A stretch of DNA of 27,635 bases, from contig JAGWBY010000002.1 in assembly GCA_021295675.1 (NCBI GenBank), positions 106,169 to 133,803 of the forward strand, in the 5' to 3' direction. The stretch's first letter is position 1; the number at the start of each line of letters is the position of its first letter. Made by a program: the position numbers and the translations under genes. This stretch comes from Candidatus Latescibacterota bacterium. Its GTDB lineage: Bacteria > Latescibacterota > UBA2968 > UBA8231. Shown here piece after piece: positions 7,205 through 15,122 of the stretch. The notes under the pieces were generated by a model. It did no database searches and was not told the DNA's origin. It saw nothing but the letters and a program-made list of their open reading frames with translations.

Positions 7205-9253
7205 ATGAACGCCATTCGACGAGAGGGGGCCATTCTTTGGGGCCTAGCTCTGTTGTGGCTGTTGCTCTTTGTGGCCTCCATGCTCTACCACACGGGTGGT
7301 CGCTTGGCCCTGCCGCTGGACGATTCCTTCATCTATTTCCAATACGCGCGGCAAGCGGCCCAAGGGCACTTCCTCGAATACAATACCGGCGCTGAGCCAA
7401 CGGCTGGCGCGACTAGCCTGCTGTACACCTTGCTGCTGGTGCCGGGCTTTTGGCTGGGGCTGGATGGGATGGGGATTGCGCTGTACGCGTTGGCATTGGG
7501 GCTTGTGTGGCTTGGGTTGAGCGCTTGGTTGCTCCTGTTACTGGGTCGCAAGTTGGGAGGTTCTTTTAGCGGCTGGGTGGCCGCGTTGATGTTCCTATTG
7601 TGCGGCCCGCTGCTGTGGGGGTACTACAGCGGCATGGCGATTGGCCTGTTTGCCTTTGCCATCTTGCTGACTCTGTATCTGTACCTAGCGGGCGACCGGC
7701 GTACTCCGCTGGCAGCGGCCTTGTTGGTATTGGCGCGCCCTGAGGGGATCGCCTTGGTCTTGCTGCTGCTGGCGATGGTCGCCTATCGCCGGGCGTTGAA
7801 CTGGCGGTGGGGAGTGCCTTTGGGAGGATACGTGTTCCAGGCCCTGTTGCTGGCTTGGTGGACGGGGGAGGCCGGGGCGTCTGGGGTCGAGGCCAAATGG
7901 CGCTTTGCCGAGCCGCACGGCTCATTGCCCGAGCAGATCCGAGCCGTCTTTTTCGACTTCACCGAATTTGTCAAAGGGATTCTCGCCGGGTCGCTAGGGC
8001 ATCAGACTAGCGTCAATTTATACGCGTACGACGGCAACTACCGTCGCATGGTGTTTGCTCCGTTTGTCGCGCTCTTTGTTTTGGCAGAGTTAAGCTACCG
8101 GCTCTGGGGCGAGCTGTCCGAGCGACGGCTCGGGGTGGCGGCATTGGGTGGAGCGTGGTTTGTCGGCGGCGTTTTACTTACCTGCACCCTCGTCGAATAC
8201 GACGCTCACTTCAATCGCTATCAGCAGCCTTTCTTACCGCTTTACATTCTCTTTACCGCTTTGGGCCTGGGGCGCTTGGACGCGGCTGGGGGGGAATGGG
8301 GCCGCAAGCTGGCGCGGGGGTTGGCTTGTTTTTTCGGCTTGTGGGGGTTGATGTCGGTGGGGTTCTTCGCGGTTGCGTACGGAGAAAATTGCAGCGATAT
8401 CCGCAACCAGCAGGTCGAGCTGGCGCGCTTTATAGACGCCGAGCTGCCGCCTGACGCGCGCATCGCCGTCAACGACGCTGGTGCTCTGCGCTACTTTAGC
8501 GGTCGCCAAACCATTGACTTAGTCGGATTGACCACGGCCGGGAACAGCGCACCTTGGCGGCACGGGAGCGGGTCGCTATTCGAGCGGCTGGAAGCCATGC
8601 CACCGGATCAGCGTCCGCAGTACTTCGCCATTTTCCCCAATTGGTTCAATTTCCCCGAGGGCCTCTTTTTGCAGCCGCTGCACCGCATTCGCGTTTTTGA
8701 GCCGTCGATTATAGATGCGGAAAAGGTGTTGTATCAGGCGCATTGGGCCGCCGATCTCAGCGGCGAGGCCATCCGCAACCGGACGCTCTTAGTGGAGGGC
8801 TGGCGGGTGGTTGATAAAGTGGATGTGGCTGATTTGGCAAGCGAACGTCGGCACGGCTACCAATCTAAGGTGTGGGTTCCCGGCAGTGGGGAGGCGAATC
8901 TGTTGATGGCGCTGAGCGCTGCCGACGATCCCCAAACTGTGTACATCGACGGAGGGCGGACGGTAACAGGGGGCGAGCGGATGGAGGTGACGCTGAATGC
9001 TGGCCAACCGGCGATGGTGATTATGCGCACGGTTACGGGTATTGCTCAGCACTTTGCGGTATTCGCCAATGGAAAGAAGATTGCCAACGTGGAGTTGCCG
9101 GGGGGGCGGGGGCGTCAGTGGCTCGAACTGGCCGTCGGCCAGATACCGGCTTCGGATGTGCATGGCCGCGTCGAGATTGAGACGCAGCCGATCCACTTTG
9201 GCGGCGATTTGCGGCCGATTGTTTCGTTTCACTATTGGGTTTTGCAGCGGTGA
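7205..9253 (+). CDS. GT-C fold membrane glycosyltransferase with C-terminal soluble domain
   Basis: The first extracytoplasmic loop has the GT-C pattern: LPLDDSFIYFQYARQAAQG with the acidic DD pair, then YNTGAEPTAGATSLLYT. This matches the large family of polyprenyl-phosphate-sugar dependent transferases, related to GT39/ArnT-like proteins. About 10-12 membrane helices span roughly residues 10-395, including the LARPEGIALVLLLL segment. Residues about 400-505 form a periplasmic domain, and about 550-682 look like a beta-sandwich add-on. It probably glycosylates an envelope polymer or exported protein; donor and acceptor are unknown. ATG 7205 and the adjacent GTG 7202 are both possible starts; either abuts the sulfatase stop, so the two genes are likely one transcript. 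Confidence 0.8.
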   Translation: MNAIRREGAILWGLALLWLLLFVASMLYHTGGRLALPLDDSFIYFQYARQAAQGHFLEYNTGAEPTAGATSLLYTLLLVPGFWLGLDGMGIALYALALGLVWLGLSAWLLLLLGRKLGGSFSGWVAALMFLLCGPLLWGYYSGMAIGLFAFAILLTLYLYLAGDRRTPLAAALLVLARPEGIALVLLLLAMVAYRRALNWRWGVPLGGYVFQALLLAWWTGEAGASGVEAKWRFAEPHGSLPEQIRAVFFDFTEFVKGILAGSLGHQTSVNLYAYDGNYRRMVFAPFVALFVLAELSYRLWGELSERRLGVAALGGAWFVGGVLLTCTLVEYDAHFNRYQQPFLPLYILFTALGLGRLDAAGGEWGRKLARGLACFFGLWGLMSVGFFAVAYGENCSDIRNQQVELARFIDAELPPDARIAVNDAGALRYFSGRQTIDLVGLTTAGNSAPWRHGSGSLFERLEAMPPDQRPQYFAIFPNWFNFPEGLFLQPLHRIRVFEPSIIDAEKVLYQAHWAADLSGEAIRNRTLLVEGWRVVDKVDVADLASERRHGYQSKVWVPGSGEANLLMALSAADDPQTVYIDGGRTVTGGERMEVTLNAGQPAMVIMRTVTGIAQHFAVFANGKKIANVELPGGRGRQWLELAVGQIPASDVHGRVEIETQPIHFGGDLRPIVSFHYWVLQR

Positions 9254-9261
9254 CGCCGTGA

Positions 9262-9290
9262 TTGACAATATTAACGCGACACGTTACTAT
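9262..9290 (+). promoter_or_regulatory. higBA promoter with HigA operator-like dyad
   Basis: A near-consensus sigma-70-type promoter, TTGACA (9262-9267), 17 bp, TACTAT (9285-9290), lies directly before higB. An inverted repeat TAACG-CGACA-CGTTA (9272-9286) occupies the spacer and touches the -10, where the antitoxin would be expected to bind and repress. The predicted transcript start at about 9297 is only a few bases before the higB ATG at 9299. Confidence 0.7.
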
Positions 9291-9298
9291 GAGTCGAG

Positions 9299-9577
9299 AT
9301 GAACCGATTCAGGGACAATAACACTGAACGGATATTTTATGGGCAAACGGTCCGTCACTTGCCTGCTGACATCCAGCGCAGGGCGCGAATGAGATTACAG
9401 CGAGTAGTTGCAGCGACCGTCTTAGATGATCTGAGGGTACCGCCCTCCCATCGCCTTAAGTTACTGCGCGGGGACCGAGCGGGTCAGTACAGCATTCGCA
9501 TCAATGACCAGTGGCGGGTGTGTTTTCATTGGACAGATCAAGGTGCGATGCAGATCGAAATCACCGACTATCATTGA
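9299..9577 (+). CDS. higB: HigB-type (RelE superfamily) mRNA interferase toxin
   Basis: This 92-residue protein matches HigB along its whole length: FRDNNTERIFYGQ near the start, a DDLRVPPSHRLKLLRGDRAG core, and the RelE-fold end QYSIRINDQWRVCFHW .. IEITDYH. HigB toxins cut ribosome-bound mRNA during translation and are neutralised by HigA. The toxin-first order is characteristic of higBA. The predicted mRNA start is 2 bases ahead of the ATG, so the toxin message would be close to leaderless with no Shine-Dalgarno, which should keep toxin synthesis low. The higA gene follows after 11 bp. Confidence 0.95.
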   Translation: MNRFRDNNTERIFYGQTVRHLPADIQRRARMRLQRVVAATVLDDLRVPPSHRLKLLRGDRAGQYSIRINDQWRVCFHWTDQGAMQIEITDYH

Positions 9578-9588
9578 GGAGAAAGCCA

Positions 9589-9882
9589 ATGGCCGTAACG
9601 GCTGCGATCCACCCAGGAGAACATTTAGCGGAGATTTTAGAAGAACTCGGTATCAGTCAGTACCGTCTGGCCAAGGCTATAGGGGTGCCCCCAATACGCA
9701 TCAACGAAATCGTCCACTGCCGCAGATCGGTTACGGCGGACACGGCGCTGCGGATCGGACAGGCTCTAGGGATGACCCCCGAGTTCTGGCTGAACCTCCA
9801 GCGGATGTACGACCTTGATCTCGCCCGCGCCTCGATTGACACCAGTGCTATTGAGTCGCTTGTCGAGGTAGCATCGCTTTAG
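9589..9882 (+). CDS. higA: HigA-type antitoxin (XRE family)
   Basis: HigA binds and inhibits HigB and represses the operon. The product of 97 residues opens with AAIHPGEHLAEILEELGIS, then an HTH (QYRLAKAIGVPPIRINEIVH, RRSVTADTALRIGQALG) and the family tail MTPEFWLNLQRMYDLDLAR. The ATG at 9589 was preferred to a start 26 codons upstream because it is preceded by a strong GAGGAGAAAG and matches the family N-terminus; the longer frame would overlap higB. The strong antitoxin ribosome site against a leaderless toxin is consistent with antitoxin excess. The operator dyad at 9272-9286 is the expected target. Confidence 0.95.
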   Translation: MAVTAAIHPGEHLAEILEELGISQYRLAKAIGVPPIRINEIVHCRRSVTADTALRIGQALGMTPEFWLNLQRMYDLDLARASIDTSAIESLVEVASL

Positions 9883-10119
9883 TCAGCAAAGGAGATTATG
9901 GCGTCCGATGCTCGCCGCCAGATTGGGGCCTGTTGACGCGAAGGGGAAAGTTTTCATTGGAGTATAACTGTTCCACTGCCTTTAGGCTGACTCGTTATCG
10001 GCGATCTGCTGCTCGATCTCTTCTGTGCGACTGATAATAGGACCAAACATTGACTAAATCGTCAGTCGCTATTCACGGAGAATAATCTTGACATCCTGTG
10101 CGGGTTGTAACAAGCCCGT
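9883..10119. other. Non-coding stretch with gene debris downstream of higA
   Basis: No convincing intact gene lies here. A 12-codon plus-strand ORF begins at 9898 behind AAGGAG, and two short minus-strand reading frames of about 22-24 codons occur (one ending IEQQIADNESA at about 9986-10051, one opening MKTFPFASTG further left). The first reminded me of the C-termini of restriction-modification proteins, but it is too short to assign. Together with the methyltransferase remnant that follows, this looks like a decayed accessory region. Confidence 0.4.
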
Positions 10120-10386
10120 TTAGACTTGGGCAATTCTGTCGGCGTCTTTTCGCCCTTTCAGCACTAGCTTTCCCCCCTCTACACCCTTCCGCCACCGCAT
10201 CGGCTTGGTCTTGGCCTTTAGCGGCACCAGCATTTTTTCGTACAGTCCAAATAGATGTTCGACGCGCTCGCGGTCGGAGGTGAAGGCGCTGCGGCGGTAG
10301 AGTCTATCGACGGCGCGCTCGAGGGCTTGGTGTGCTTTGCGGAGGTCGGCGAGCGTTGCGTCGGGGCGGGCAGTGCAGCGGCCAAG
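10120..10386 (-). pseudogene. 3' remnant of a type IIL/YeeA-like DNA methyltransferase
   Basis: The minus strand encodes about 88 codons without a start. The readable part includes ADLRKAHQALERAVDRLYRR, then FTSDRERVEHLFGLYEKM and a basic end stopping at TAA 10120-10122. The AH.ALD/ERAVD..Y + SD.ERV..LF.LYE pattern is, to my knowledge, the conserved C-terminal tail of large class I SAM-dependent DNA methyltransferases of bifunctional type IIL (MmeI-like) or YeeA-like systems. The rest of the gene, normally about 900 residues, is missing: an in-frame stop occurs at 10387-10389 and the plus-strand glycosyltransferase gene begins at 10404. It is antisense to, and ends close to, higBA, so this is probably what is left of a restriction-modification locus. 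Confidence 0.6.
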
Positions 10387-10403
10387 TCAAGGGATCAGGA
10401 GCC

Positions 10404-12380
10404 ATGTCAGTACCGGTAATTCCGGCTATATTGATTAGTATGCAGATCATAGGTATCGTCACGGCACAGCTAAGGCGAGAGGAAGCCATTCTCTGGGCGA
10501 TTCTAATCGCCGCTCTCGGCGTGCGTCTAGCCTATCTCTACCAAGCGATTGACACGCCGCTGTTCGACGTCCTCCTGATCGACTCTGAATTTTACGACCG
10601 CCGTGCCCGGGCCATTGTCGCAGGCGATTGGCTGGGCGACCAGCCCTTCTTTATGAATCCGTTTTACTCCTACTTTTTAGCCGTAATCTACGCGCTGTTG
10701 GGGGCTGAATACTGGTGGGTTGGCTTGGTGCAGGCGGCGCTGGGGACGGGTAGCTGCTATTTGATCTACGCACTGGGCCGAAAACTGTGGAGCGCACAAA
10801 TTGGCCTGTTGGCTGCGGGCATGGCGGCGATCTATCAGCCGTATGTGTTCTACGACGGGGCGCTGCTGACCGCCGCGCCGATCACCTTTTTGAATCTCGC
10901 GGCCCTGTATTGCTTGACGCACGCGCAAGGTGCAGCGCGTTGGCTGTGGGGTGCGGGCTTGTTGTTGGGACTTTCGGCTACGGCGCGGCCTATGGTCTTG
11001 CTGTTTGTCGCGGTGGTTGCGGGCTGGTTTGTCGCGCAGTGGGGACGGCGCGGTTGGCGGCAGTGGGGGTTGGTGGCCGTGGGCTGCGGCCTCGTAGTGG
11101 GCGCGGTGGCTTGTCGCAACTATCTCGTCGGAGGGGAGTGGCTGCTGACCACATCCTCAGCCGGGATGAACTTCTACGTGGGCAACCACCCCGAGGCCAA
11201 CGGCATTTACGCGCAGGTCGATTTCCTACCCAGCGCCGAGCCGGATTTGGAGCGCGAGGCGTTTATCCGCGAGGCCGAGACGCGCACGGGTCGGGAACTG
11301 ACCCCGGCCCAAGCCTCCAGATACTGGCTTGTGGCCGGCTTGCGCTTTGCAGTGGAAAATCCCCTCGCGTATCTGGCGCTACAAGGCCGTAAGCTCTACA
11401 TGTTCTGGAATGGGGTCGAAGCGCAAAACAACCTGAGTCTGTACTTGGCGCGGGACTTTGTGCCCCTGTTGCGCTGGTGCGTTTTGGGCTGGTGGCTGGT
11501 GGCCCCGCTAGCGGTCGTGGGTTGGGCTACTAGTCGTCGCTCTTCTCTGCTCGACCTGTATCTGGCGAGCTATCTAGCCGCGTGCCTGCTGTTTTTCACG
11601 TCCTCGGAATACCGCCTGCCCGCCGTGCCGGTGATTTTGCTCTACGCCGCTTGCTGGATTGCCAATGCCGCAGCTTGGGTGGCAGGAGGCGCGCATCGTC
11701 GGCTGCTGAGGTCGTGCTTGTTGGTGGTCTTAGTCGCATTGCCGATCAACTATCGGGATGCAGGGGCCGAGCGGCTGACTCGAAAGCGCGTCGATTACTA
11801 CAATTTCGGAACTTTGTACCAACGTCGGGAAGATTGGACTGCGGCCGAGAACATGTTCCGCGAGGCCCTGCGCATTGACCCGTCGTTTGCTCCCGCCGCC
11901 TCTGGTCTAGCCGCCGTATTGGCGCAGCAAGAAGGCGGCGATTCGGACATTCAACGCGGGTTAGATCTTTTTGGCGCGAGGGAGTACGAGGCGGCGATTG
12001 CGGCCTTTAGCCGTGCTCAGCCCTCGCCCGGTCTGCACAACAATCTCGGCCTGTGCTATTATCGCCTTGGTCAATGGGCCGAGGCCGCCGCGCACTTCCA
12101 CAAGGCCCTCGCGCTCGACACCAGCTATGCCCGAGCGCATTTCAATCTCGGCTTGGTATATGCCAAGCAGGGCGATGACCAAGCCGCAGCCGATGCCTTT
12201 GCCCAAGCACTCGAACTCGACCCCAACCACGGCCAAGCGCACTATCGGCGCGGAGAAGTGCTGTTGCGCTTGGGACGTTCCCACGAAGCAGAAGCCCACT
12301 GGGCATTCTTGCACGCGCGCAACCCCGACGACGCGCGCTTACAGGCAAAAATCGATTCCATGACGCAGGCCAACCCTTGA
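10404..12380 (+). CDS. GT-C/GT39-like membrane glycosyltransferase with C-terminal TPR repeats
   Basis: Residues about 25-445 carry about 10-12 membrane helices. The first loop (LLIDSEFYDRRARAI, acidic D60/E62, and NPFYSYFLAVIYALLG) matches PMT/GT39-like GT-C transferases that use polyprenyl-phosphate sugars. Residues about 465-650 form TPR repeats: FGTLYQRREDWTAAENMFRE, NNLGLCYYRLGQWAEAAAHF, FNLGLVYAKQGDDQAAADAF and YRRGEVLLRLGRSHEAEAHW. Membrane transferases with TPR tails are common in Planctomycetes and related phyla; the TPRs may hold an acceptor protein or partner. The ATG at 10404 has AGGAG four bases upstream; the frame is open from 10332, but that extension has no ribosome site and would overlap the methyltransferase remnant. 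The stop overlaps the start of the UvrA-like gene. Confidence 0.85.
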   Translation: MSVPVIPAILISMQIIGIVTAQLRREEAILWAILIAALGVRLAYLYQAIDTPLFDVLLIDSEFYDRRARAIVAGDWLGDQPFFMNPFYSYFLAVIYALLGAEYWWVGLVQAALGTGSCYLIYALGRKLWSAQIGLLAAGMAAIYQPYVFYDGALLTAAPITFLNLAALYCLTHAQGAARWLWGAGLLLGLSATARPMVLLFVAVVAGWFVAQWGRRGWRQWGLVAVGCGLVVGAVACRNYLVGGEWLLTTSSAGMNFYVGNHPEANGIYAQVDFLPSAEPDLEREAFIREAETRTGRELTPAQASRYWLVAGLRFAVENPLAYLALQGRKLYMFWNGVEAQNNLSLYLARDFVPLLRWCVLGWWLVAPLAVVGWATSRRSSLLDLYLASYLAACLLFFTSSEYRLPAVPVILLYAACWIANAAAWVAGGAHRRLLRSCLLVVLVALPINYRDAGAERLTRKRVDYYNFGTLYQRREDWTAAENMFREALRIDPSFAPAASGLAAVLAQQEGGDSDIQRGLDLFGAREYEAAIAAFSRAQPSPGLHNNLGLCYYRLGQWAEAAAHFHKALALDTSYARAHFNLGLVYAKQGDDQAAADAFAQALELDPNHGQAHYRRGEVLLRLGRSHEAEAHWAFLHARNPDDARLQAKIDSMTQANP

Positions 12381-14476
12381 AAGCTACCCTCTGCGTGCGC
12401 GGTGCTCGAGCGGGCGGTCTGGCCAATGTCGATATGGACTTGCCGTTGGGCCGGATTGTTTGCTTTACCGGTCGCAGTGGCAGTGGTCGCCGCGCCATGG
12501 CCTTAGACATCCTCTATGCCGAGAGCCGCCGGCACTACATGCAGGCCCTGTCTCCGGCTGAACGCGAAAGCGTCAGCGGGACAGCGCGCGCGGATGTGGA
12601 CGAGATCTCGGGCTTGCCGCCAGCCATTTACTTGGGGGCACCGCGCCGTGGACGCACGGTGGGGGACTACTTGCAGCTAGACGGGATTTTGGCGCAGATC
12701 ATGCTGGAAGAGGGACAGATGCACTGCCTCGGGAGCTATGCGGCTGATGAGGTAGAGCGCGAGGTCGCCCGCGTCCATCCAGACACCCGCTGTTTGGTGC
12801 TGGCTCCGTTGGCTCTGCGGAACGAGGGGATGTGGCAACAACTCGTGCAGGCCGGGTTTACGCGGGTCGCAATCGACGGCCAGATCCAGCGGATAGAAGG
12901 CGACGGGCCAGCATTGCCGAGCGGCGAAAGCGAGGTACACGTGGTGGTGGACCGCTTGGTGCCCGACCCGAGCGCCAGCGTGCGCTTTTTGGAAGCCGTG
13001 CGCGTGAGCCGCTCGATTTCGTCGGGGCAGACGGTGGTTTGGGTGGATGGGACTAGCGAGATGATACACTTGAATCAGCAGCCTACTTGCGGCGAATGTG
13101 GTCGTCAGTACGAACCGCTAGCCACAACGGACTTCGGCGCGGGCCAGCCCTTGGCCGGTCAGGTGACCCTACACGGACGCACTATGGACGAGCTGATGGA
13201 CGCGCCCCTTGGCTCGTTGCGCGAGTGGCTGGCCGCTGATAGCCAGTACGCCAAAGTAGAGGCCGCGCTCGCCGAGGCTTGCGGTTTGGAACTAGGGCAC
13301 CTGCCATTGAGTCGTCGGCTCGAATCGCTGGCGGCTGGCGAGTGGCAGCGCCTGCAATTGGCGGCCTGTCTCAGCAGCGGCCTGACGGGCATCCTCTACA
13401 TTTTAGAAGGCTTGGGGAGCCAGTTATCCGGGGGGATGCTGGACGAGGTCGCCGCGGGTCTGCGTCGGCTAGTCGCTGGCGGCAATACGGCGCTGTTGTT
13501 GGATCATACGCCTGAACTCTTGGTGGTCGCGGATGAAGTCTGGGCGTTTGCAGGAGGACGGGTGCAGGCAGGGGAGACGGCTGAAATAGAGCGGGATGAA
13601 GCGGGTGAAAAATGGGTCGCTGAGCAAGTTAAGCCCGCGTTAGCCATTCGCGGGGACGGCGTGGTCGGGCCGCTTGCTATCGAGTTACCGCATGGGAAGT
13701 TGACCTGCGTATGCGGGCCTTCCGGCAGCGGCAAAACTCGCCTACTGCACGAGGTCTTGCTACCGCTGCTCAAGGGGCGGTCCGTCGAGTACGCTACTGC
13801 CGGGGTACCGAGGAATAGCCGCGTTGTAATGGTAGAACCCCCGAGCGGCAAAGCTACGGTTTTGGCAGGACTGGGCCTTTTCGAGCACGTCGCCGATTTA
13901 TATGCCGCATCACCGGCTGCGACCGCGCGTGGCTGGGATCGGGACACCTTCCTGTTGGATCGACCGGGAGGCCGTTGTCCTAGCTGTGAAGGCCGCGGCC
14001 AATGCTACTTCGACCTGGAGTTTCTAGAGGACATAGCGATGGTGTGTGCCGCTTGCGAGGGTCGCAGGTACCGAGACGAAACCTGTGAGGTAACCCTGCG
14101 CGGCGCGAGCATCGCCGATGTGTTGGGCATGACCTTGGAACAGGCTTGTGCCCACTTTGCTCGATACGATCCAATTCGTCCGCGTCTAGAGGCCGCTGTC
14201 GGCTGTGGCCTCGGCTACCTGCTTTTGGGGCAGGAGATGCAGGGGCTGGAGTGGGGGGAGTGGTTGCGGCTGCGGCTGGCGCTCGAATCGACGCGGGCCT
14301 CCCGGCGCACTTGGGTGCTGATTGACGACCCGGCCAGTGGTGATCACCCAGAAGATGTACGCGCAATAGTCGCGGCCTTGCGGGGGCTGGTGGATCGCGG
14401 GGCCACCGTCGTCGTCGCCGACCAGCATCCAACGGTGAAGGTGGCGGCGGATTGGGTGGTGGATTTGGCGTGCTAA
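12377..14476 (+). CDS. Shortened UvrA-like ABC protein with degenerate ATPase motifs
   Basis: UvrA homology runs end to end: CVRGARAGGLANVDMDLP, ILYAESRRHYMQALSPAER, DVDEISGLPPAI, and the distal zinc finger RCPSCEGRGQC..CAACEGRRYRDET (C534/C537, C557/C560), followed by ASIADVLGMTLEQA. But it has 699 residues, not about 940; the insertion domain around the first zinc site is reduced to one CGECG (238-242). Walker A of the first half is GRSGSGRR (Lys to Arg); the second, GPSGSGKT (447-454), is intact. Signature motifs read LAAGE and LEWGE, not LSGGE; Walker B 1 is YILEGLG, lacking the Asp-Glu pair, and Walker B 2 is LIDDP; the H-loop His is Gln. It is thus probably not a normal excision-repair UvrA. 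The only start preserving the N-terminal beta strand is TTG 12377, which overlaps the upstream stop (TTGA). Confidence 0.8.
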   Translation: MKATLCVRGARAGGLANVDMDLPLGRIVCFTGRSGSGRRAMALDILYAESRRHYMQALSPAERESVSGTARADVDEISGLPPAIYLGAPRRGRTVGDYLQLDGILAQIMLEEGQMHCLGSYAADEVEREVARVHPDTRCLVLAPLALRNEGMWQQLVQAGFTRVAIDGQIQRIEGDGPALPSGESEVHVVVDRLVPDPSASVRFLEAVRVSRSISSGQTVVWVDGTSEMIHLNQQPTCGECGRQYEPLATTDFGAGQPLAGQVTLHGRTMDELMDAPLGSLREWLAADSQYAKVEAALAEACGLELGHLPLSRRLESLAAGEWQRLQLAACLSSGLTGILYILEGLGSQLSGGMLDEVAAGLRRLVAGGNTALLLDHTPELLVVADEVWAFAGGRVQAGETAEIERDEAGEKWVAEQVKPALAIRGDGVVGPLAIELPHGKLTCVCGPSGSGKTRLLHEVLLPLLKGRSVEYATAGVPRNSRVVMVEPPSGKATVLAGLGLFEHVADLYAASPAATARGWDRDTFLLDRPGGRCPSCEGRGQCYFDLEFLEDIAMVCAACEGRRYRDETCEVTLRGASIADVLGMTLEQACAHFARYDPIRPRLEAAVGCGLGYLLLGQEMQGLEWGEWLRLRLALESTRASRRTWVLIDDPASGDHPEDVRAIVAALRGLVDRGATVVVADQHPTVKVAADWVVDLAC

Positions 14477-14505
14477 AATCCGCAATGTTGTTGCGACATA
14501 TTATC

Positions 14506-14534
14506 TTGCGAGATGTATCGCTCCTATCTATCTT
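14506..14534 (+). promoter_or_regulatory. Candidate promoter of the CBS-korAB-CBS operon
   Basis: TTGCGA (14506-14511) and TATCTT (14529-14534) are separated by 17 bp in an AT-rich gap between the UvrA-like stop and the leader ORF. Each hexamer matches the sigma-70 consensus at four of six positions. A start near 14541 would leave about 30 bases before the leader ORF. A small dyad CGCAA-tgttg-TTGCG (14481-14495) lies just upstream and could be a regulator site. Confidence 0.35.
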
Positions 14535-14571
14535 AAATTGGATATAGTTGTTCAAGTAAACGAGGTGAAAA

Positions 14572-14607
14572 ATGCGGTATCCAAGCCCCGAGAAAGGGGC
14601 TTTCTAA
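14572..14607 (+). CDS. Possible 11-codon leader peptide coupled to the CBS gene
   Basis: An ATG at 14572 behind GAGGTG (14562-14567) encodes MRYPSPEKGAF and stops at TAA 14605-14607. That stop shares one base with the ATG of the CBS-domain gene (TAATG). A hairpin lies inside the ORF: AAGCCCC (14583-14589), loop gagaaa, GGGGCTT (14596-14602). The right arm contains the AAAGGGG that would serve as ribosome site of the CBS gene, so ribosomes translating the leader would melt the hairpin and expose it. Coding status is inferred only from the start, the ribosome site and the overlap. Confidence 0.4.
   Translation: MRYPSPEKGAF
14583..14602 (+). promoter_or_regulatory. Hairpin sequestering the ribosome site of the CBS gene
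   Basis: A perfect 7-bp stem with a 6-base loop sits 4 bases before the start codon at 14607. It is followed by TCTAATG, without a U tract, so control of translation rather than transcription termination is favoured. Confidence 0.5.
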
Positions 14608-15074
14608 TGAAGGTTGTGCATAAGTTACACGAAGAGGTCATTGGCCATCTGGACTTGGACGGGTACGTCCTGTGCGAGCCGCAGGAGTCGGTCCTTGACG
14701 TGCTCAAGAAAATGCGCCACCAACACGTCAGCGCCGTGCTGGTGGAAGAGGACGGTCGCTTGGTGGGGATTTTTACCGAGCGCGATGCACTCACCAAGGT
14801 GGCCGACCAGCCGGCGACGTGGACGCGGCCAGTGGCCGAGTTGATGACCCGCGATCCGCACAGCTTGGATGCCCAACAGCCGATCAGTAGCGCCCTGCGG
14901 CTGATGAACGCTGGAGACTATCGCAACGTGCCGATTGTGGATGAAGACGGCCGCATAAAGGGGAATCTACCCCAACACGAGGTCATCCGCTTTCTCACCG
15001 ATCAGTTTCCCGAAGACATTTACAATTTGCCGCCCGATCCCGAGCGCATCGCTCACACCAAAGAGGGAGCTTGA
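14607..15074 (+). CDS. CBS-domain pair protein, putative nucleotide sensor of the kor operon
   Basis: A stand-alone 155-residue CBS tandem (Bateman module). CBS1 spans about residues 16-70 with GIFTERDALTKV (54-65), and CBS2 about 76-135 with LMTRDPHSLDAQ and RNVPIVDEDGRIKG. The G-h-x-T-x-x-D signature in CBS1 is the usual ribose/phosphate contact for AMP, ADP or ATP. The tail FPEDIYNLPPDPERI is typical of small CBS proteins of many proteobacteria-like and uncultured lineages. The ATG at 14607 was chosen because it overlaps the leader stop and follows AAAGGGG; the frame is open further left, but with no reasonable start. It is the first large gene of a unit with korA and korB, so it is inferred to report adenylate energy state to the enzyme. 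Confidence 0.88.
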   Translation: MKVVHKLHEEVIGHLDLDGYVLCEPQESVLDVLKKMRHQHVSAVLVEEDGRLVGIFTERDALTKVADQPATWTRPVAELMTRDPHSLDAQQPISSALRLMNAGDYRNVPIVDEDGRIKGNLPQHEVIRFLTDQFPEDIYNLPPDPERIAHTKEGA

Positions 15075-15122
15075 GCATGCGCTGCGGATTGAGATTTTTT
15101 TCTTTTTAAGGAGGTCGTGTGC

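Noticed and set aside
12377..14476. UvrA-like gene as a decaying pseudogene
   Set aside because: The frame is uninterrupted for 699 codons, zinc cysteines are retained, and the second Walker A is intact; changes are concentrated in ATPase motifs rather than random.
15088..15110. T-rich run before korA as a terminator
   Set aside because: No convincing stem precedes it and it leads straight into the korA ribosome site. A translation-enhancing U-rich leader is more likely.
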